A stretch of 64,000 nt of DNA from Bog-756 sp963753905 (GCA_963753905.1 CAVWDZ010000001.1:1116001-1180000); one strand, 5' to 3'. Numbered from the stretch's first letter, positions 1 through 9,180 are shown. Translations and numbers: made by a program. Notes: generated from the letters alone by a model not told the origin.

Positions 1-860
1 GGGTTGCCGACATCTTCCGCGAGCGTCCCGAACGGAAGTTCGTGAACTACCACAACATCACCCCGGCCCATCTCCTCGAGGCGTGGGTACCCGCCGTCGG
101 TGAGGAGGTGCGCTGGGGGCGCGCACAGTTGCGCGACCTGGCCCCGGTGACCGAGTTTGCAGTCGCCGACTCCACCTTCAACGAGCATGAGCTCCGCGAC
201 GCCGGGTACCAGGCGACCACCACCGTGCCGCTCCTGATCGACCTCGACGGATTCTCCGGCTCACCGGATCCTGCGCTGGCGGAGAGACTGGCCGCCCGGC
301 GCGCCGGCGGGGGGACCGACCTCCTCTTCGTCGGAAAGGTCTCCCCTCACAAGGGCCAGCACGACCTGATCAAGGCCCTGGCCGCCTACCGTCGGCTCTA
401 CGACCCCGAGGCCCGCCTGCACCTCGTGGGAGGGGCGATCAGCGATGAGTACCTCACGGCACTCGAGCGGTTCGCGGAGGAGCTCGGGTTGCTCGGAGCC
501 GTCGACTTCGCCGGCTCCGTCACCCACGAGGAGCTCATCGCCTACTACGCCGCTGCCGACGTGTTCGTGTGTCTCTCCAATCACGAGGGATTCTGCGTTC
601 CCCTGCTCGAGGCCATGTTCCACCGGCTCCCCATCGTTGCGTACCCCACCACGGCCGTCCCCGAAACGGTCCAGCAGGCCGGGCTCATCCTTCCCAACAA
701 GGAGCCGGCCCGGGTGGCTGCGGCGATCGACCGGGTGGTCAGCGACGCAAGACTGCGCCACGAGTTGTCCATGGCCGCAGCCGAGCGGGTCGCCTCGTTC
801 GCGCTGCCCAGGGTCAAGGCCGGCTTCGCGTCCGCGCTCGAGGCCGCCTGCGCGGCGTGA
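1..860 (+). CDS. GT4-family glycosyltransferase, 5'-truncated by the window edge
   Basis: The reading frame is already open at position 3 and runs through the first in-frame GTG at 42, so the gene begins outside the window; about 285 residues are visible. A GT-B fold is indicated by LLFVGKVSPHKGQ (start of the C-terminal nucleotide-sugar half) and by the EGFCVPLLEAM segment near visible residue 195, the EX7E-type retaining motif of GT4 enzymes. It probably transfers a sugar from an NDP-sugar donor at the cytoplasmic face of the membrane. A second GT4 gene follows 31 bases downstream, which suggests a surface-glycan locus. Donor and acceptor cannot be read from the sequence. Confidence 0.85.
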   Translation, partial: VADIFRERPERKFVNYHNITPAHLLEAWVPAVGEEVRWGRAQLRDLAPVTEFAVADSTFNEHELRDAGYQATTTVPLLIDLDGFSGSPDPALAERLAARRAGGGTDLLFVGKVSPHKGQHDLIKALAAYRRLYDPEARLHLVGGAISDEYLTALERFAEELGLLGAVDFAGSVTHEELIAYYAAADVFVCLSNHEGFCVPLLEAMFHRLPIVAYPTTAVPETVQQAGLILPNKEPARVAAAIDRVVSDARLRHELSMAAAERVASFALPRVKAGFASALEAACAA

Positions 861-891
861 CGGCGGACCCGCCGGCGGCGCCACCCCGGCG

Positions 892-2091
892 ATGAGGGTC
901 GCCTTCGTCGTTCCCCGCTACGGCCCGGCCATCATCGGTGGCGCCGAGACGGCGGCCAGACTCCTCGCCGAGCATTTGGCCGGACGACCTGGCTGGGAGG
1001 TCGACGTGTTGACCACCTGCGCCGAGGACTTCGTCACCTGGGACGACGTCTACCCCGAGGGCGAGGAGTGGATCGACGGCGTGCGGGTGGTCCGGTTCGC
1101 CTCGGCCGCAGGACGCGACCCCTCGTTCCATCCGCTGTCGGCAGCCCTGCTCGCAGACCCCGGATCGGCGAGCGACCGAGACGCCGAGCGCTGGCTCGAC
1201 CTGCAGGGCCCGGTCGCGCCGGCGCTGGCCGCCGCCGCGACCGACTGGCCGGCGGACGTGTTCGTCTTCTACCCCTATCTCTACTATCCGACGGTCCGCG
1301 TCATCGGCCGGGTGAGTGGTCCGACCATCCTCCACCCGGCAGCTCACGACGAGCCCGCGCTGCGCCTCCCGATCTTCCGCCGGGTCTTCGAGGCGGCCGA
1401 CGGACTGGTCTTCCAGACCACGGCCGAGCGCGAGCTGGTCGAGGCCGTCTTCCCGGTGGCCACCCACCACCAGCTGCTCCTCGGCCTCGGGGTCGACGAC
1501 CCAGACCTCGCCCGCACCGGAGCTTCCGTCGCACCGGGCGTCGGCGGGGACCCCGAGCGCCCCTACCTGGTCTGCCTCGGCCGCGTCGACAGCCACAAGG
1601 GGACCACGCTGCTGGCCGCCCTCTTCGCCCGCTACAAGGAGCGCCGTCCGGGCCCTCTCCGCCTCGTGCTGGCCGGCCCGGTCGTCGACCCACCGGCACC
1701 CCATCCGGAGATCGACCTGCTCGGCGCGGTCGACGACGAGGTCAAGTGGGGCCTGCTCGGATCGGCGGCGGTTCTGGTGTCTCCGTCCGCGTGGGAGGCG
1801 TTCTCACTGGTGGTCGCCGAGGCCTGGAGCGCTCGCACCCCCGTGCTGGTCAACGCCGCATGCGGTGCGACCGTCGAACAGTGCGCCCGCTCGGGAGCCG
1901 GACTCCGGTTCGACGGGTACGGCGAATTCGAGGTGGCGCTCGATCTGCTCCTCGGCGATCCGGAGCTGCGTCGGACGCTCGGGCGCCGGGGTCGCGCCTA
2001 TGTCGACGGCCGGTTCCGCTGGCCGTTGGTGATCGACAGGTATGCCACCTTCGTCGAGTCGGTCGCCGGGCGGAGGGAGCACGCGCAGTGA
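892..2091 (+). CDS. GT4-family glycosyltransferase
   Basis: Encodes 399 residues. The ATG at 892 gives the canonical GT-B start MRVAFVVPRYGPAIIGGAE, with a glycine-rich acceptor-side loop. The C-terminal half has YLVCLGRVDSHKG and a WEAFSLVVAEAW segment near residue 301, matching the GT4 catalytic EX7E region. It lies just downstream of another GT4 gene and converges on a membrane protein gene of GT-C type, so a role in assembling a cell-surface polysaccharide or glycolipid is a reasonable inference. An upstream extension of the frame to 445 only covers the previous gene in another frame and was not used. Confidence 0.85.
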   Translation: MRVAFVVPRYGPAIIGGAETAARLLAEHLAGRPGWEVDVLTTCAEDFVTWDDVYPEGEEWIDGVRVVRFASAAGRDPSFHPLSAALLADPGSASDRDAERWLDLQGPVAPALAAAATDWPADVFVFYPYLYYPTVRVIGRVSGPTILHPAAHDEPALRLPIFRRVFEAADGLVFQTTAERELVEAVFPVATHHQLLLGLGVDDPDLARTGASVAPGVGGDPERPYLVCLGRVDSHKGTTLLAALFARYKERRPGPLRLVLAGPVVDPPAPHPEIDLLGAVDDEVKWGLLGSAAVLVSPSAWEAFSLVVAEAWSARTPVLVNAACGATVEQCARSGAGLRFDGYGEFEVALDLLLGDPELRRTLGRRGRAYVDGRFRWPLVIDRYATFVESVAGRREHAQ

Positions 2092-2133
2092 GGGCGGACC
2101 GGGTGGGCGATGAGTGCGCAGCGGGCGTGCTGG

Positions 2134-3957
2134 TCAGAGGCCGTGTCCGAGCGGACGCCGACCCGCTCGTTCGGTGACGCGCACACCGAGCAGCGTGGCG
2201 CCCGGCGCGACCTTCCAGACCCGGTACCCGCCGATGGGCACGGGTGTGCTCAACGGCGACGCGTCCCCCTGGGCGACGAGCGACGAGAGCCCGGGGAGCG
2301 CCGGCGATGCCACCAGGACGACCGAGCCCGCCGTCCCCACCGCGACCGAGGTTCCCGCGGCGTAGTAGAGGGTGCCGTGCTGCTCGTTGTAGAGCAGCCC
2401 GCCCGGCGTGATCAGTGCGATCCGGTCGGCGGGCAGCTCCCATCCGGCGTTGCGGTAGATGAATGCCCCACCGTCGGGGGTGTCGAGGACGATCACGTCC
2501 CGGTCGGCACGGACCTGTGGCCCGAGATCGGCGAACGCCGCATCGATCGCGTCGGCGGCGGCGATGGCGGAGCGGGTGTCGAGGTAGGGCGCCTGGTAGC
2601 GGGGCTGGCGGAGCCACAGCCCGGTGGACGAGACAGCGCTCTCCGGGAGCACGCCGTTCCCCGAGAGGAATCGCTGGGTGCCGAGGCCGGCCACCGCCAG
2701 GATCGCCACGGTGAGCGCGACCGTCCACCCGACCGGCACCGGCCCACCGGCGGTCCGTGGGCGCACGAGCGCCCCCGGCACGAGGAGCAGGGCGATGACC
2801 GCTGCCGGCAGATAGGCCAGGAGGTAGCCACCCTTGGCGAACTGGACGAGGGCCACCAGGGCCATGGCCGGAACCAGGGCGGCACCGAGCACCGCGGTGC
2901 GGGACTGGTACCAGGGGCGCACCCATGGCTTCCCGGGAGCCGGCTCCCGAGGCGGGTCGGGAGGTGCAGCGTCTGTGGCGCGACCGATCAGGGCCCGGGC
3001 ACCGAACGCTGCAGCAGAGAGCAGTGCGACGACGGCCAGCGGAGCGAGAGCGACCACGGTGAAGGCGGCGAACGTCCCGAGGTTGGTGGTGCCTCCGGGG
3101 GCGTGGTCGAGGATGGATGTGGCCTGCGCAGCCCCGTCGGCCTCGAGCCGGGTCGCATGCAGCCATGCCGCGGCACCCCCCGGCTGGGAGAAGGCCATCG
3201 GCACGAACCAGACCGCGACCGCCGCGACTCCGGCCGCCACCGTGAACAGGAGATCGCGCCAGCGGCGGGTCGAGGCGGCCACCGCTACGCACGCGAGCAG
3301 CGCGAACGACTGGATGATCGACGGGCGGAAGCCGGCGAGGAGCCCGAGGACCACCACCGCCGCGACCCCGTGCAGGCTGCCGGGACGAGCCCGCCAGGCG
3401 AGGATCAACAGCGCTGCGCAGGCCAGGAGGTCGAAGGAGTAGGTGGCCACGATCGACCCGCTGAACCATGCGAACGGCGAGGTGGCAACCACCACTCCCG
3501 CCGCCACCCCGACCCACCTCCCGCCCAGGTCGCGGCCCGCCACCACGGTGAGCCCGGCTCCGGCCGCGGACGCCAACGCGGCCAGGAGGACCAGTGAGTG
3601 GACCACCCCGGCACCCGTGGTCTCGTGGATGAGGCGGCCGACGGCGACGTAGAGCCAGTACCCGGGGGGTTGGGGGAGCCCGTGGGTCACGTCGAAGTGA
3701 CCGACGGCCGAGGCGTACTGGGCCGAGTCCCAGTCGGTCGGGCCCCGTGCGGCCGTGGACAGCCGGGCCACCAGGGTGGCCGCGCCCACCAGCCACGGGG
3801 CGAGGCGGTCGACCACGAGTCCGTACGGCCGGGGACGCCGGGGGGCGGAATGGCGTCCCTGTCTCACGACCCGATCCTGTGTCGCCACGGCGACCCCCGG
3901 ACCTCCGAGCGACACGCCGCCGCCGGCCACGGGCGCGGTGGGCGGGTCGAAGACCAT
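2134..3957 (-). CDS. Polytopic membrane protein, probable GT-C glycosyltransferase
   Basis: Encodes 607 residues with at least ten hydrophobic segments spread over roughly residues 50-460 and a soluble C-terminal part. Near the N-terminus, WDSAQYASAVGHFDVTHG followed by QPPGYWLY resembles the first extracytoplasmic loop of GT-C enzymes (ArnT/PMT/DUF2723 type), where an acidic residue sits after the first membrane helix. Such enzymes move a sugar from a polyprenyl-phosphate donor on the outer face of the membrane. The gene converges on two GT4 genes. Family-level identification only; the substrate is unknown. Confidence 0.65.
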   Translation of the reverse strand: MVFDPPTAPVAGGGVSLGGPGVAVATQDRVVRQGRHSAPRRPRPYGLVVDRLAPWLVGAATLVARLSTAARGPTDWDSAQYASAVGHFDVTHGLPQPPGYWLYVAVGRLIHETTGAGVVHSLVLLAALASAAGAGLTVVAGRDLGGRWVGVAAGVVVATSPFAWFSGSIVATYSFDLLACAALLILAWRARPGSLHGVAAVVVLGLLAGFRPSIIQSFALLACVAVAASTRRWRDLLFTVAAGVAAVAVWFVPMAFSQPGGAAAWLHATRLEADGAAQATSILDHAPGGTTNLGTFAAFTVVALAPLAVVALLSAAAFGARALIGRATDAAPPDPPREPAPGKPWVRPWYQSRTAVLGAALVPAMALVALVQFAKGGYLLAYLPAAVIALLLVPGALVRPRTAGGPVPVGWTVALTVAILAVAGLGTQRFLSGNGVLPESAVSSTGLWLRQPRYQAPYLDTRSAIAAADAIDAAFADLGPQVRADRDVIVLDTPDGGAFIYRNAGWELPADRIALITPGGLLYNEQHGTLYYAAGTSVAVGTAGSVVLVASPALPGLSSLVAQGDASPLSTPVPIGGYRVWKVAPGATLLGVRVTERAGRRPLGHGL

Positions 3958-4066
3958 GGCTCAGGGTACCGAGCCGTTGCACCTGCCCCTGGGTATGGGC
4001 CGGTCAGGCGCGTGGGCGGGGTTCGCCGTCGCAGTCGATCCACGGGTCGGACCCGGTGTTCAGTTC

Positions 4067-4100
4067 CACCCGTCCAGGGCCGATACCCATTGGACGGGTG
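4067..4100. other. Perfect 10-bp inverted repeat in the divergent intergenic region
   Basis: CACCCGTCCA (4067-4076) and TGGACGGGTG (4091-4100) are exact reverse complements around a 14-nt loop. The repeat lies between the start of the minus-strand membrane protein (3957) and the plus-strand genes from 4213, so it is not a terminator for either neighbour. It could be a leader-RNA stem or a protein-binding palindrome. Nothing else with clear function was seen between 3958 and 4212. Confidence 0.4.
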
Positions 4101-4212
4101 AGAGCCGTGTCGCGGGCGTGCCACGTCTGGCCGGTGCTTCCCGGGACCGGGGATGTCGAGGAACGACCGCGTGCCGGAGGACGTCCATCGGGGCGAAGGA
4201 GGACCGTGAAGA

Positions 4213-4452
4213 GTGAGGACGAGCATGTGGCATGAGGATGTGGTCGGCGACCGGGCAGGCGGTGTGTACGCCTTCCACCTCTCGAACGGCTCGTCGGTCG
4301 CCGGGTGGCCTGCCCATCTCGGTGCACCCCTCGACTCCACCCCGTCCGCCGCGCCCAACGGTGCCGGCACCGACACTGTGTTCGTCTCGGATGCAGGGTT
4401 CTTCGGATCGATGCCACAGCTCTTCGTTGCGGCCAGTGCCGGGGTCGATTGA
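4213..4452 (+). pseudogene. Remnant of a secreted beta-propeller-type gene
   Basis: A 79-codon open stretch bounded upstream by TGA at 4207. It contains VGDRAGGVYAFHLSNGSS, then a GWP motif, then DSTPSAAP and TDTVFV, the pattern of a PQQ/VCBS-like beta-propeller blade, but only one to two blades are present and there is no signal peptide. The frame ends with TGA at 4450-4452, and the SpoIID-domain gene starts at the next codon in the same frame. I read it as the decayed or truncated remainder of a larger gene; a small expressed protein cannot be excluded. Confidence 0.45.
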
Positions 4453-6435
4453 GTGTTCCGGTCGAGGACGGCTGGACGCAGGCTGGCGGCGCTCGCCGCG
4501 GTCATCGCCGCCGCGGCTTCTGCCGGCGGTGTGGTCGCCTCCGCACCGTCGGCGTCGGCCTACCCTTCGACCGACGTCACCCTGACCGGACACGGCTACG
4601 GACCCGGGCTCGGCATGGGCCAGTGGGGTGCCCTCGGTGACGCGCTGGCCGGGACCACCTGGCAGCAGATCGTCGAGCACTTCTACACGGGGAGCTCGCC
4701 GGCCCAGCTCTCCTCGGCCCAGGACGCCGAGTCCGTCCGGGTCGCCATCACCGAGAACGACGGCAACAGTGTGATCGTTGCATCGGGCCCGTCGTTCACC
4801 GTCGACGGAACCGCGGTCGGGCCCAATCGGGCGGTCGAGATGGTCCCGGGCGGCGGAACGTGGGATCTCTTCACCGGACCGGGCTGCGGCGGTCCCTGGG
4901 CCCCGCTTCCCGGTGGCACCGGCGTCACCGATCCGACCGCCACCGAGACGACGGCGTCGAACACCCTGCAGCTCTGCCAGGCCGACGGGAACCTGACGGT
5001 CGACGGCCCGATCGAGGCGCTCTACAACTCGAACGGCCAGGCGCGGACGGTCAACACCGTTCCCCTCGAGACGTACGTGGCCGACGTCGTGCCGAACGAG
5101 TCCCCGGCGGACTGGGGCACACTCGGGAGCCCCGGTCCGACCGGTCAGCCGTGGGGCTTCCAGGAGCTCGAGGCACAGGCGGTGGCGGTCCGGTCATACG
5201 TCATGGCCAGCCCGGGCTCCTATGGCGGGTATGCCGACATCTGCGACCTCTCGTGCCAGACCTACCGGGGCACACTCAACCAGAACCCGTTGAGCGACCT
5301 CGCGGCCCAGGACACAGCCGGCGTGGTCATGGAGACCGGCGGGGTGATCCAGTCGACCCAGTACTCGGCGTCCACCGGCGGCTACACCACCCAGGGCACC
5401 TTCGCCGCGGTGCCCGACGACGGGGACGCGGTCTGCGTGCCGGGTGCCTGCAACCCGAACCACACCTGGACAGCGTCCGTTCCGGTGTCGACCGTCGAGT
5501 CCACCTGGCCCCAGCTCGGCGCGCTCGAGTCCATCTCGATCACCGGCCGCAACGGTCTCGGCGACTGGGGCGGCCGGGTGACCTCGCTGACCCTGGTCGG
5601 GTCCTCGCAGAACGTGTCGCTGACCGGTGACGCCTTCGCCGGCGCCCTCGGGCTGCACTCGAACTGGTTCACGCTGACCTCGACGCTGGCGGGCCCCGCT
5701 TCCGGCATCGCAGCGACGCCCGACGGCAAGGGATACTGGATCGACGGATCCTCGGGAGCGGTGCTCGGGTTCGGGGACGCGACCGTCCCAGGTTCGCTCG
5801 GAGGCATGCCGCTCGCCGCCCCGGTGGTGGGCATGGCTGCGGCCCCCTCCGGCCAGGGCTACTGGGAGGTCGCGACCGACGGCGGTGTGTTCTCGTTCGG
5901 CGACGCGACCTTCGAGGGATCGGCGGGGGCCATTCACCTCAACCGGCCCATCGTGGGCATGACCGTCACCCCGGACGGACGCGGGTACTGGCTCGTCGCA
6001 TCCGACGGCGGCGTGTTCGCGTACGGCGACGCACGCTTCTTCGGCTCGACGGGCAACCTGGCGCTCGACCGCCCCGTCGTGGGCATGGCCGCCACCCCGG
6101 ACGGGCGCGGGTACTGGCTCGTCGCGTCCGACGGCGGTGTGTTCGCGTTCGGCGACGCCCGCTTCGCCGGGTCGATGGGTGGACAGCACCTCAACCGGCC
6201 GGTGGTCGGCATGAGCGCGGCCCCCGGCGGCGCCGGGTACCGGCTGGTCGCATCCGACGGCGGCATCTTCTCGTTCGGAGCCCCGTTCTTCGGCTCGACG
6301 GGCAACCTGGCGCTCAACCAGCCAATCGTGGGCATGGCCGACTCCCCGGACGGTCTGGGCTACTGGATGGTCGCCGCCGACGGGGGCGTGTTCTCGTTCG
6401 GCGACGCGCACTTCTTCGGTTCCGCCGCCGGCTGA
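4453..6435 (+). CDS. Secreted SpoIID/LytB-domain protein with six C-terminal repeats
   Basis: Encodes 660 residues from a GTG. Residues 1-36 form a Sec signal peptide (RR, an alanine-rich core, ASA before YPST). Residues about 45-400 are SpoIID/LytB-like: GHGYGPGLGMGQWGA, then VPLETYVADVVPNESPADWG, then LEAQAVAVRSY. SpoIID is a lytic transglycosylase acting on denuded glycan strands. From about residue 417 to the end there are six repeats of about 42 residues with the core GYWLVASDGGVFAFGDA. Such repeats are frequent in Acidimicrobiia exported proteins (from general knowledge, not searched) and may form a propeller that binds wall or matrix glycan. Confidence 0.8.
   Translation: MFRSRTAGRRLAALAAVIAAAASAGGVVASAPSASAYPSTDVTLTGHGYGPGLGMGQWGALGDALAGTTWQQIVEHFYTGSSPAQLSSAQDAESVRVAITENDGNSVIVASGPSFTVDGTAVGPNRAVEMVPGGGTWDLFTGPGCGGPWAPLPGGTGVTDPTATETTASNTLQLCQADGNLTVDGPIEALYNSNGQARTVNTVPLETYVADVVPNESPADWGTLGSPGPTGQPWGFQELEAQAVAVRSYVMASPGSYGGYADICDLSCQTYRGTLNQNPLSDLAAQDTAGVVMETGGVIQSTQYSASTGGYTTQGTFAAVPDDGDAVCVPGACNPNHTWTASVPVSTVESTWPQLGALESISITGRNGLGDWGGRVTSLTLVGSSQNVSLTGDAFAGALGLHSNWFTLTSTLAGPASGIAATPDGKGYWIDGSSGAVLGFGDATVPGSLGGMPLAAPVVGMAAAPSGQGYWEVATDGGVFSFGDATFEGSAGAIHLNRPIVGMTVTPDGRGYWLVASDGGVFAYGDARFFGSTGNLALDRPVVGMAATPDGRGYWLVASDGGVFAFGDARFAGSMGGQHLNRPVVGMSAAPGGAGYRLVASDGGIFSFGAPFFGSTGNLALNQPIVGMADSPDGLGYWMVAADGGVFSFGDAHFFGSAAG
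5701..6432 (+). repeat. Six tandem coding repeats of about 126 bp
   Basis: Each unit encodes about 42 residues running from a GM-type turn and PDGRGYW through SDGGVFAFGDARFFGS to LNRPVV. Units 3 and 4 are almost identical at the DNA level, while units 1 and 5 are more diverged (unit 1 has GYWIDGSS, unit 5 has GYRLVAS). This gradient suggests growth by recent internal duplication. Confidence 0.85.
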
Positions 6436-6502
6436 GTCGACCGCGGGACGGGATCGTGCTCGCTCGGGAGAGGATCGCTCAAGTCGTAGTGTTCGTACTC
6501 AG

Positions 6503-9130
6503 ATGATGGACAGCGCCCCGGCCGACCCCGACGTGTCCGCGACGACCGCCGCTCCCCCCGACGGTGCACAGGAGACCGAGGACGGTGCCGGCCCGCCGGC
6601 CGCCGATCAGCCTCTCGAGGCCGAAGGGCAGCGGCCGGAGGAGGGAGGGCGCCGCTGGCAGGCCGTCCTCTTTGCCCCGGTCGGCGACGGGACGACACGG
6701 CGGCGGGGGAGTGATGCGGTCCGCCTCGGACTCTCGGTGCTGGTCGTCCTGGTGTGCTGGCTGGTCGCCCTGGCCAACTCGAACACCGAACACGCGGTCG
6801 CCTCCGCACTCTCTCCGGCGCCCGACGGGCTCCGCTGGCTGGTGTCCTCGGTGTGGTGGATCGCCTCGCTGGGGTTGATCGGCGTGGTGGGGGTGCTCGC
6901 GCTGGTCTCGCGCCGCCGGATCCTGATCCGCGACTGCCTGATCTCCGGGTTCGGCACCTGGGTGCTCTGCGTGGGAGCGGGGGCCCTCTTCGGCACCGAC
7001 GGCGGCCGATCCCCCGACGCCGCATTCCACGGGTTCGCGTTCTCCTTCCCGGTCGCCCGGGTGGCTGCCACCGTTGCCGTGGCCACCGCCGCGCTCCCGT
7101 TCCTGAGCCGCTGGCTCCAGCGCAGCATCCAGGCCGCCATCGTCCTCATGGCCCTCGCCGCGGTCGTGACCGGCAACGGTCTCCCGATGGCCGTGCTCGC
7201 GAGCTTGGCCATCGGCGTCGGCGTGACCGCCATCGTGCGCCTCTCGCTCGGCTCCCCGCTCGGGCTCCCCTCGGCGGAGGAGCTCGTGGTCCTCCTCGGC
7301 GACCTGGAGATCCCGGCCACCGACGCCGTCCCACTGCCACGGCAGGAGTGGGGAGCGGGCAGGTTCGCCGCCACACTGGCCGGGACGCCGGTCGACGTGT
7401 CCTACTACGGGCGGGACGCGGCCGACGCCCAGCTCCTGGCCAAGACCTTCCGGTTCCTGCTCTTCCGGAGCTCGGGGCCCACGCTCACCTTCACCCGCCG
7501 CCAACAGGTCGAGCACGAGGCGTACGTGACCCTGATGGCCGAACGGGCCGGTGCCCGGGTGCCGAGGGTGCTGGCCGCCGGACCGGCCGGACCCGCACGG
7601 GACGCGCTGCTCGTCACGCGCCCACCGGCCGGACGGCGTCTCAGCGAGTTCCCGCCCTGGATGCCTCCCGCGGAACCGCCCACAGACGGCCCTGCCACCG
7701 ATGGCATCCCCGCCGCGCCCGCTCCCACCGACGGCGCCTCGCCCGACCTGACGCTCGACGACCGCGCGCTCGACGACATCTTCCGTCAGGTCGGGATCCT
7801 GCGGGCCGCGGGCATGGCGCACGGGTCGCTCTCGGTCGAGACCATCGTGGTGGACGACCGGGAGCGCTGCGGCCTGCTCGACCTGCGGGCCGCCTCCACC
7901 GTCTCGGGCTCCGACCAGCTCGACCGCGACCTGGCCGCCACCCTGGCCGCCGTGTCGTTGGTGGTCGGGCCGGAACGGGCGGTTGCCGCCAGCGTCCGCG
8001 CCACGTCGGCGGACGCCCTCGTCGCTGCGCTGCCCCACCTCCAGCGGGCAGCCCTCGATCCGGTCTCCTCCCGATCACTCCGCGGCAGGAAGGCCGTGCT
8101 CAACGCGGTGCGCGAGGAGGGGGCCAAGGCTGCCGGCGTGGAGGTCCCCAAGCTCATCGAGCCGCACCGGATCAGCTGGGTGAGCCTCGCCCTGGTGGCC
8201 GGGACCCTGATCGGGGGGTGGGCCCTGCTCGGCGTCCTCGTCGACGTGACCAAGTCGTGGAGCACGATCACCGGGGCCGACTGGGGGTGGGTGGTGGTCG
8301 TCTTCTTCCTCGCCCAGGCCGCCTATCCCTCGATCGCGGTGACCACCGTGGGATCGGTCACCGATCCCCTTCCCTACGGTCGTGCGGTGGTGCTCGAGTT
8401 CGCCGATGTGTTCGTGGGGTTGGCCGGCGGCTCGATGGCCGTCCTCGCCACCCGGGTCAGGTTCTTCCAGCAGCAGGGGTACGACGGGACGCTCGCGGTC
8501 AGCTCGGGCGTGCTCGCCTCGACCGTCAGCTGGATCGTCAAGGGGGCCCTCTTCCTCATCGCGCTCCCGCTGGCATGGTCGCAGTTCCACTTCGGGCAGG
8601 AGCCCGACAGCACCGGCGGCGGCTCGGGGAGCAGCACGGCCCACCTCGTGTGGCTCATCGTGCTCGTCGTGCTGGCCGTCGGGGTCGTCCTCGGGATCGT
8701 GCTCGCCGTGCCGCGGTGGCGCAAGCTCGCAGCGCAAAAGCTCCGCCCCAAGTTCTCCGAGGTCTGGGGTCACCTCCGGGTGCTGTCCACCCACCCACGC
8801 AACCTGGTCGAGCTCTTCGGCGGCAGTGTCGCCGCCCAGGTGCTGGTCGCCCTCGCGCTCGGTGCGTCGCTGCACGCCTTCGGCGACCGGCTGAGCCTGG
8901 CCGCCCTCATCATCGTCCTGACCCTCGGGTCGATGCTCGGGGGGATCTCTCCGGTCCCGGGCGGTATGGGTGTGGTCGAGGCTGGGATGATCTTCGGGCT
9001 CACCGCGGCCGGGATCAGCGAGACCGACGCGGTGGCGGCGGTGTTCGTGCAGCGCTTGTTCACCGCCTATCTGCCGCCCATCTGGGGCTGGTTCGCCCTG
9101 GTGTGGATGCGGAAGAAGGAGTACCTCTGA
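6503..9130 (+). CDS. Flippase-like membrane protein (LPG synthase TM/UPF0104 family) with a fused degenerate kinase domain
   Basis: Encodes 875 residues. An acidic, Pro-rich N-terminus is followed by several membrane helices (about residues 75-255). A soluble region at about 285-520 has a protein-kinase/APH-like layout: KTFRFLLFR, HEAYVTLMAERAGARVPRV, then AHGSLSVETIVVDD and LLDLRAAS. The HxD and DFG positions read HGS and DLR, so the usual catalytic Asp is absent. The last 320 residues are the polytopic domain of the MprF/AglD flippase superfamily, with FADVFVGLAGGSMA and GSMLGGISPVPGGMGVVEAG. A role in moving lipid-linked molecules across the membrane is likely; the cargo is unknown. Confidence 0.75.
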   Translation: MMDSAPADPDVSATTAAPPDGAQETEDGAGPPAADQPLEAEGQRPEEGGRRWQAVLFAPVGDGTTRRRGSDAVRLGLSVLVVLVCWLVALANSNTEHAVASALSPAPDGLRWLVSSVWWIASLGLIGVVGVLALVSRRRILIRDCLISGFGTWVLCVGAGALFGTDGGRSPDAAFHGFAFSFPVARVAATVAVATAALPFLSRWLQRSIQAAIVLMALAAVVTGNGLPMAVLASLAIGVGVTAIVRLSLGSPLGLPSAEELVVLLGDLEIPATDAVPLPRQEWGAGRFAATLAGTPVDVSYYGRDAADAQLLAKTFRFLLFRSSGPTLTFTRRQQVEHEAYVTLMAERAGARVPRVLAAGPAGPARDALLVTRPPAGRRLSEFPPWMPPAEPPTDGPATDGIPAAPAPTDGASPDLTLDDRALDDIFRQVGILRAAGMAHGSLSVETIVVDDRERCGLLDLRAASTVSGSDQLDRDLAATLAAVSLVVGPERAVAASVRATSADALVAALPHLQRAALDPVSSRSLRGRKAVLNAVREEGAKAAGVEVPKLIEPHRISWVSLALVAGTLIGGWALLGVLVDVTKSWSTITGADWGWVVVVFFLAQAAYPSIAVTTVGSVTDPLPYGRAVVLEFADVFVGLAGGSMAVLATRVRFFQQQGYDGTLAVSSGVLASTVSWIVKGALFLIALPLAWSQFHFGQEPDSTGGGSGSSTAHLVWLIVLVVLAVGVVLGIVLAVPRWRKLAAQKLRPKFSEVWGHLRVLSTHPRNLVELFGGSVAAQVLVALALGASLHAFGDRLSLAALIIVLTLGSMLGGISPVPGGMGVVEAGMIFGLTAAGISETDAVAAVFVQRLFTAYLPPIWGWFALVWMRKKEYL

Positions 9131-9165
9131 CTGCCCGCGGCTCAGGCTGCACCCACCGACGGTGA

Positions 9166-9180
9166 CCGCCCGAACGGCGG
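9166..9180. terminator. Weak hairpin between converging genes
   Basis: CCGCC and GGCGG arms around a CGAAC loop lie in the 54-bp gap between the stop codons of the flippase gene and the minus-strand HAD gene. There is no U-tract. The position fits a bidirectional terminator, but the stem is short. Confidence 0.25.

Noticed and set aside
1850..3982. A 710-codon minus-strand frame overlapping the GT-C-like gene in another frame
   Set aside because: Arg/Gly/Pro-rich without hydrophobic segments, whereas the 2134-3957 frame gives a clear membrane protein with a family motif.
4000..4212. A riboswitch (cobalamin or cyclic di-AMP) upstream of the SpoIID gene
   Set aside because: Some short matches exist (GCCACG near 4117, GGGTGAG near 4096), but the conserved core order of either class cannot be traced.
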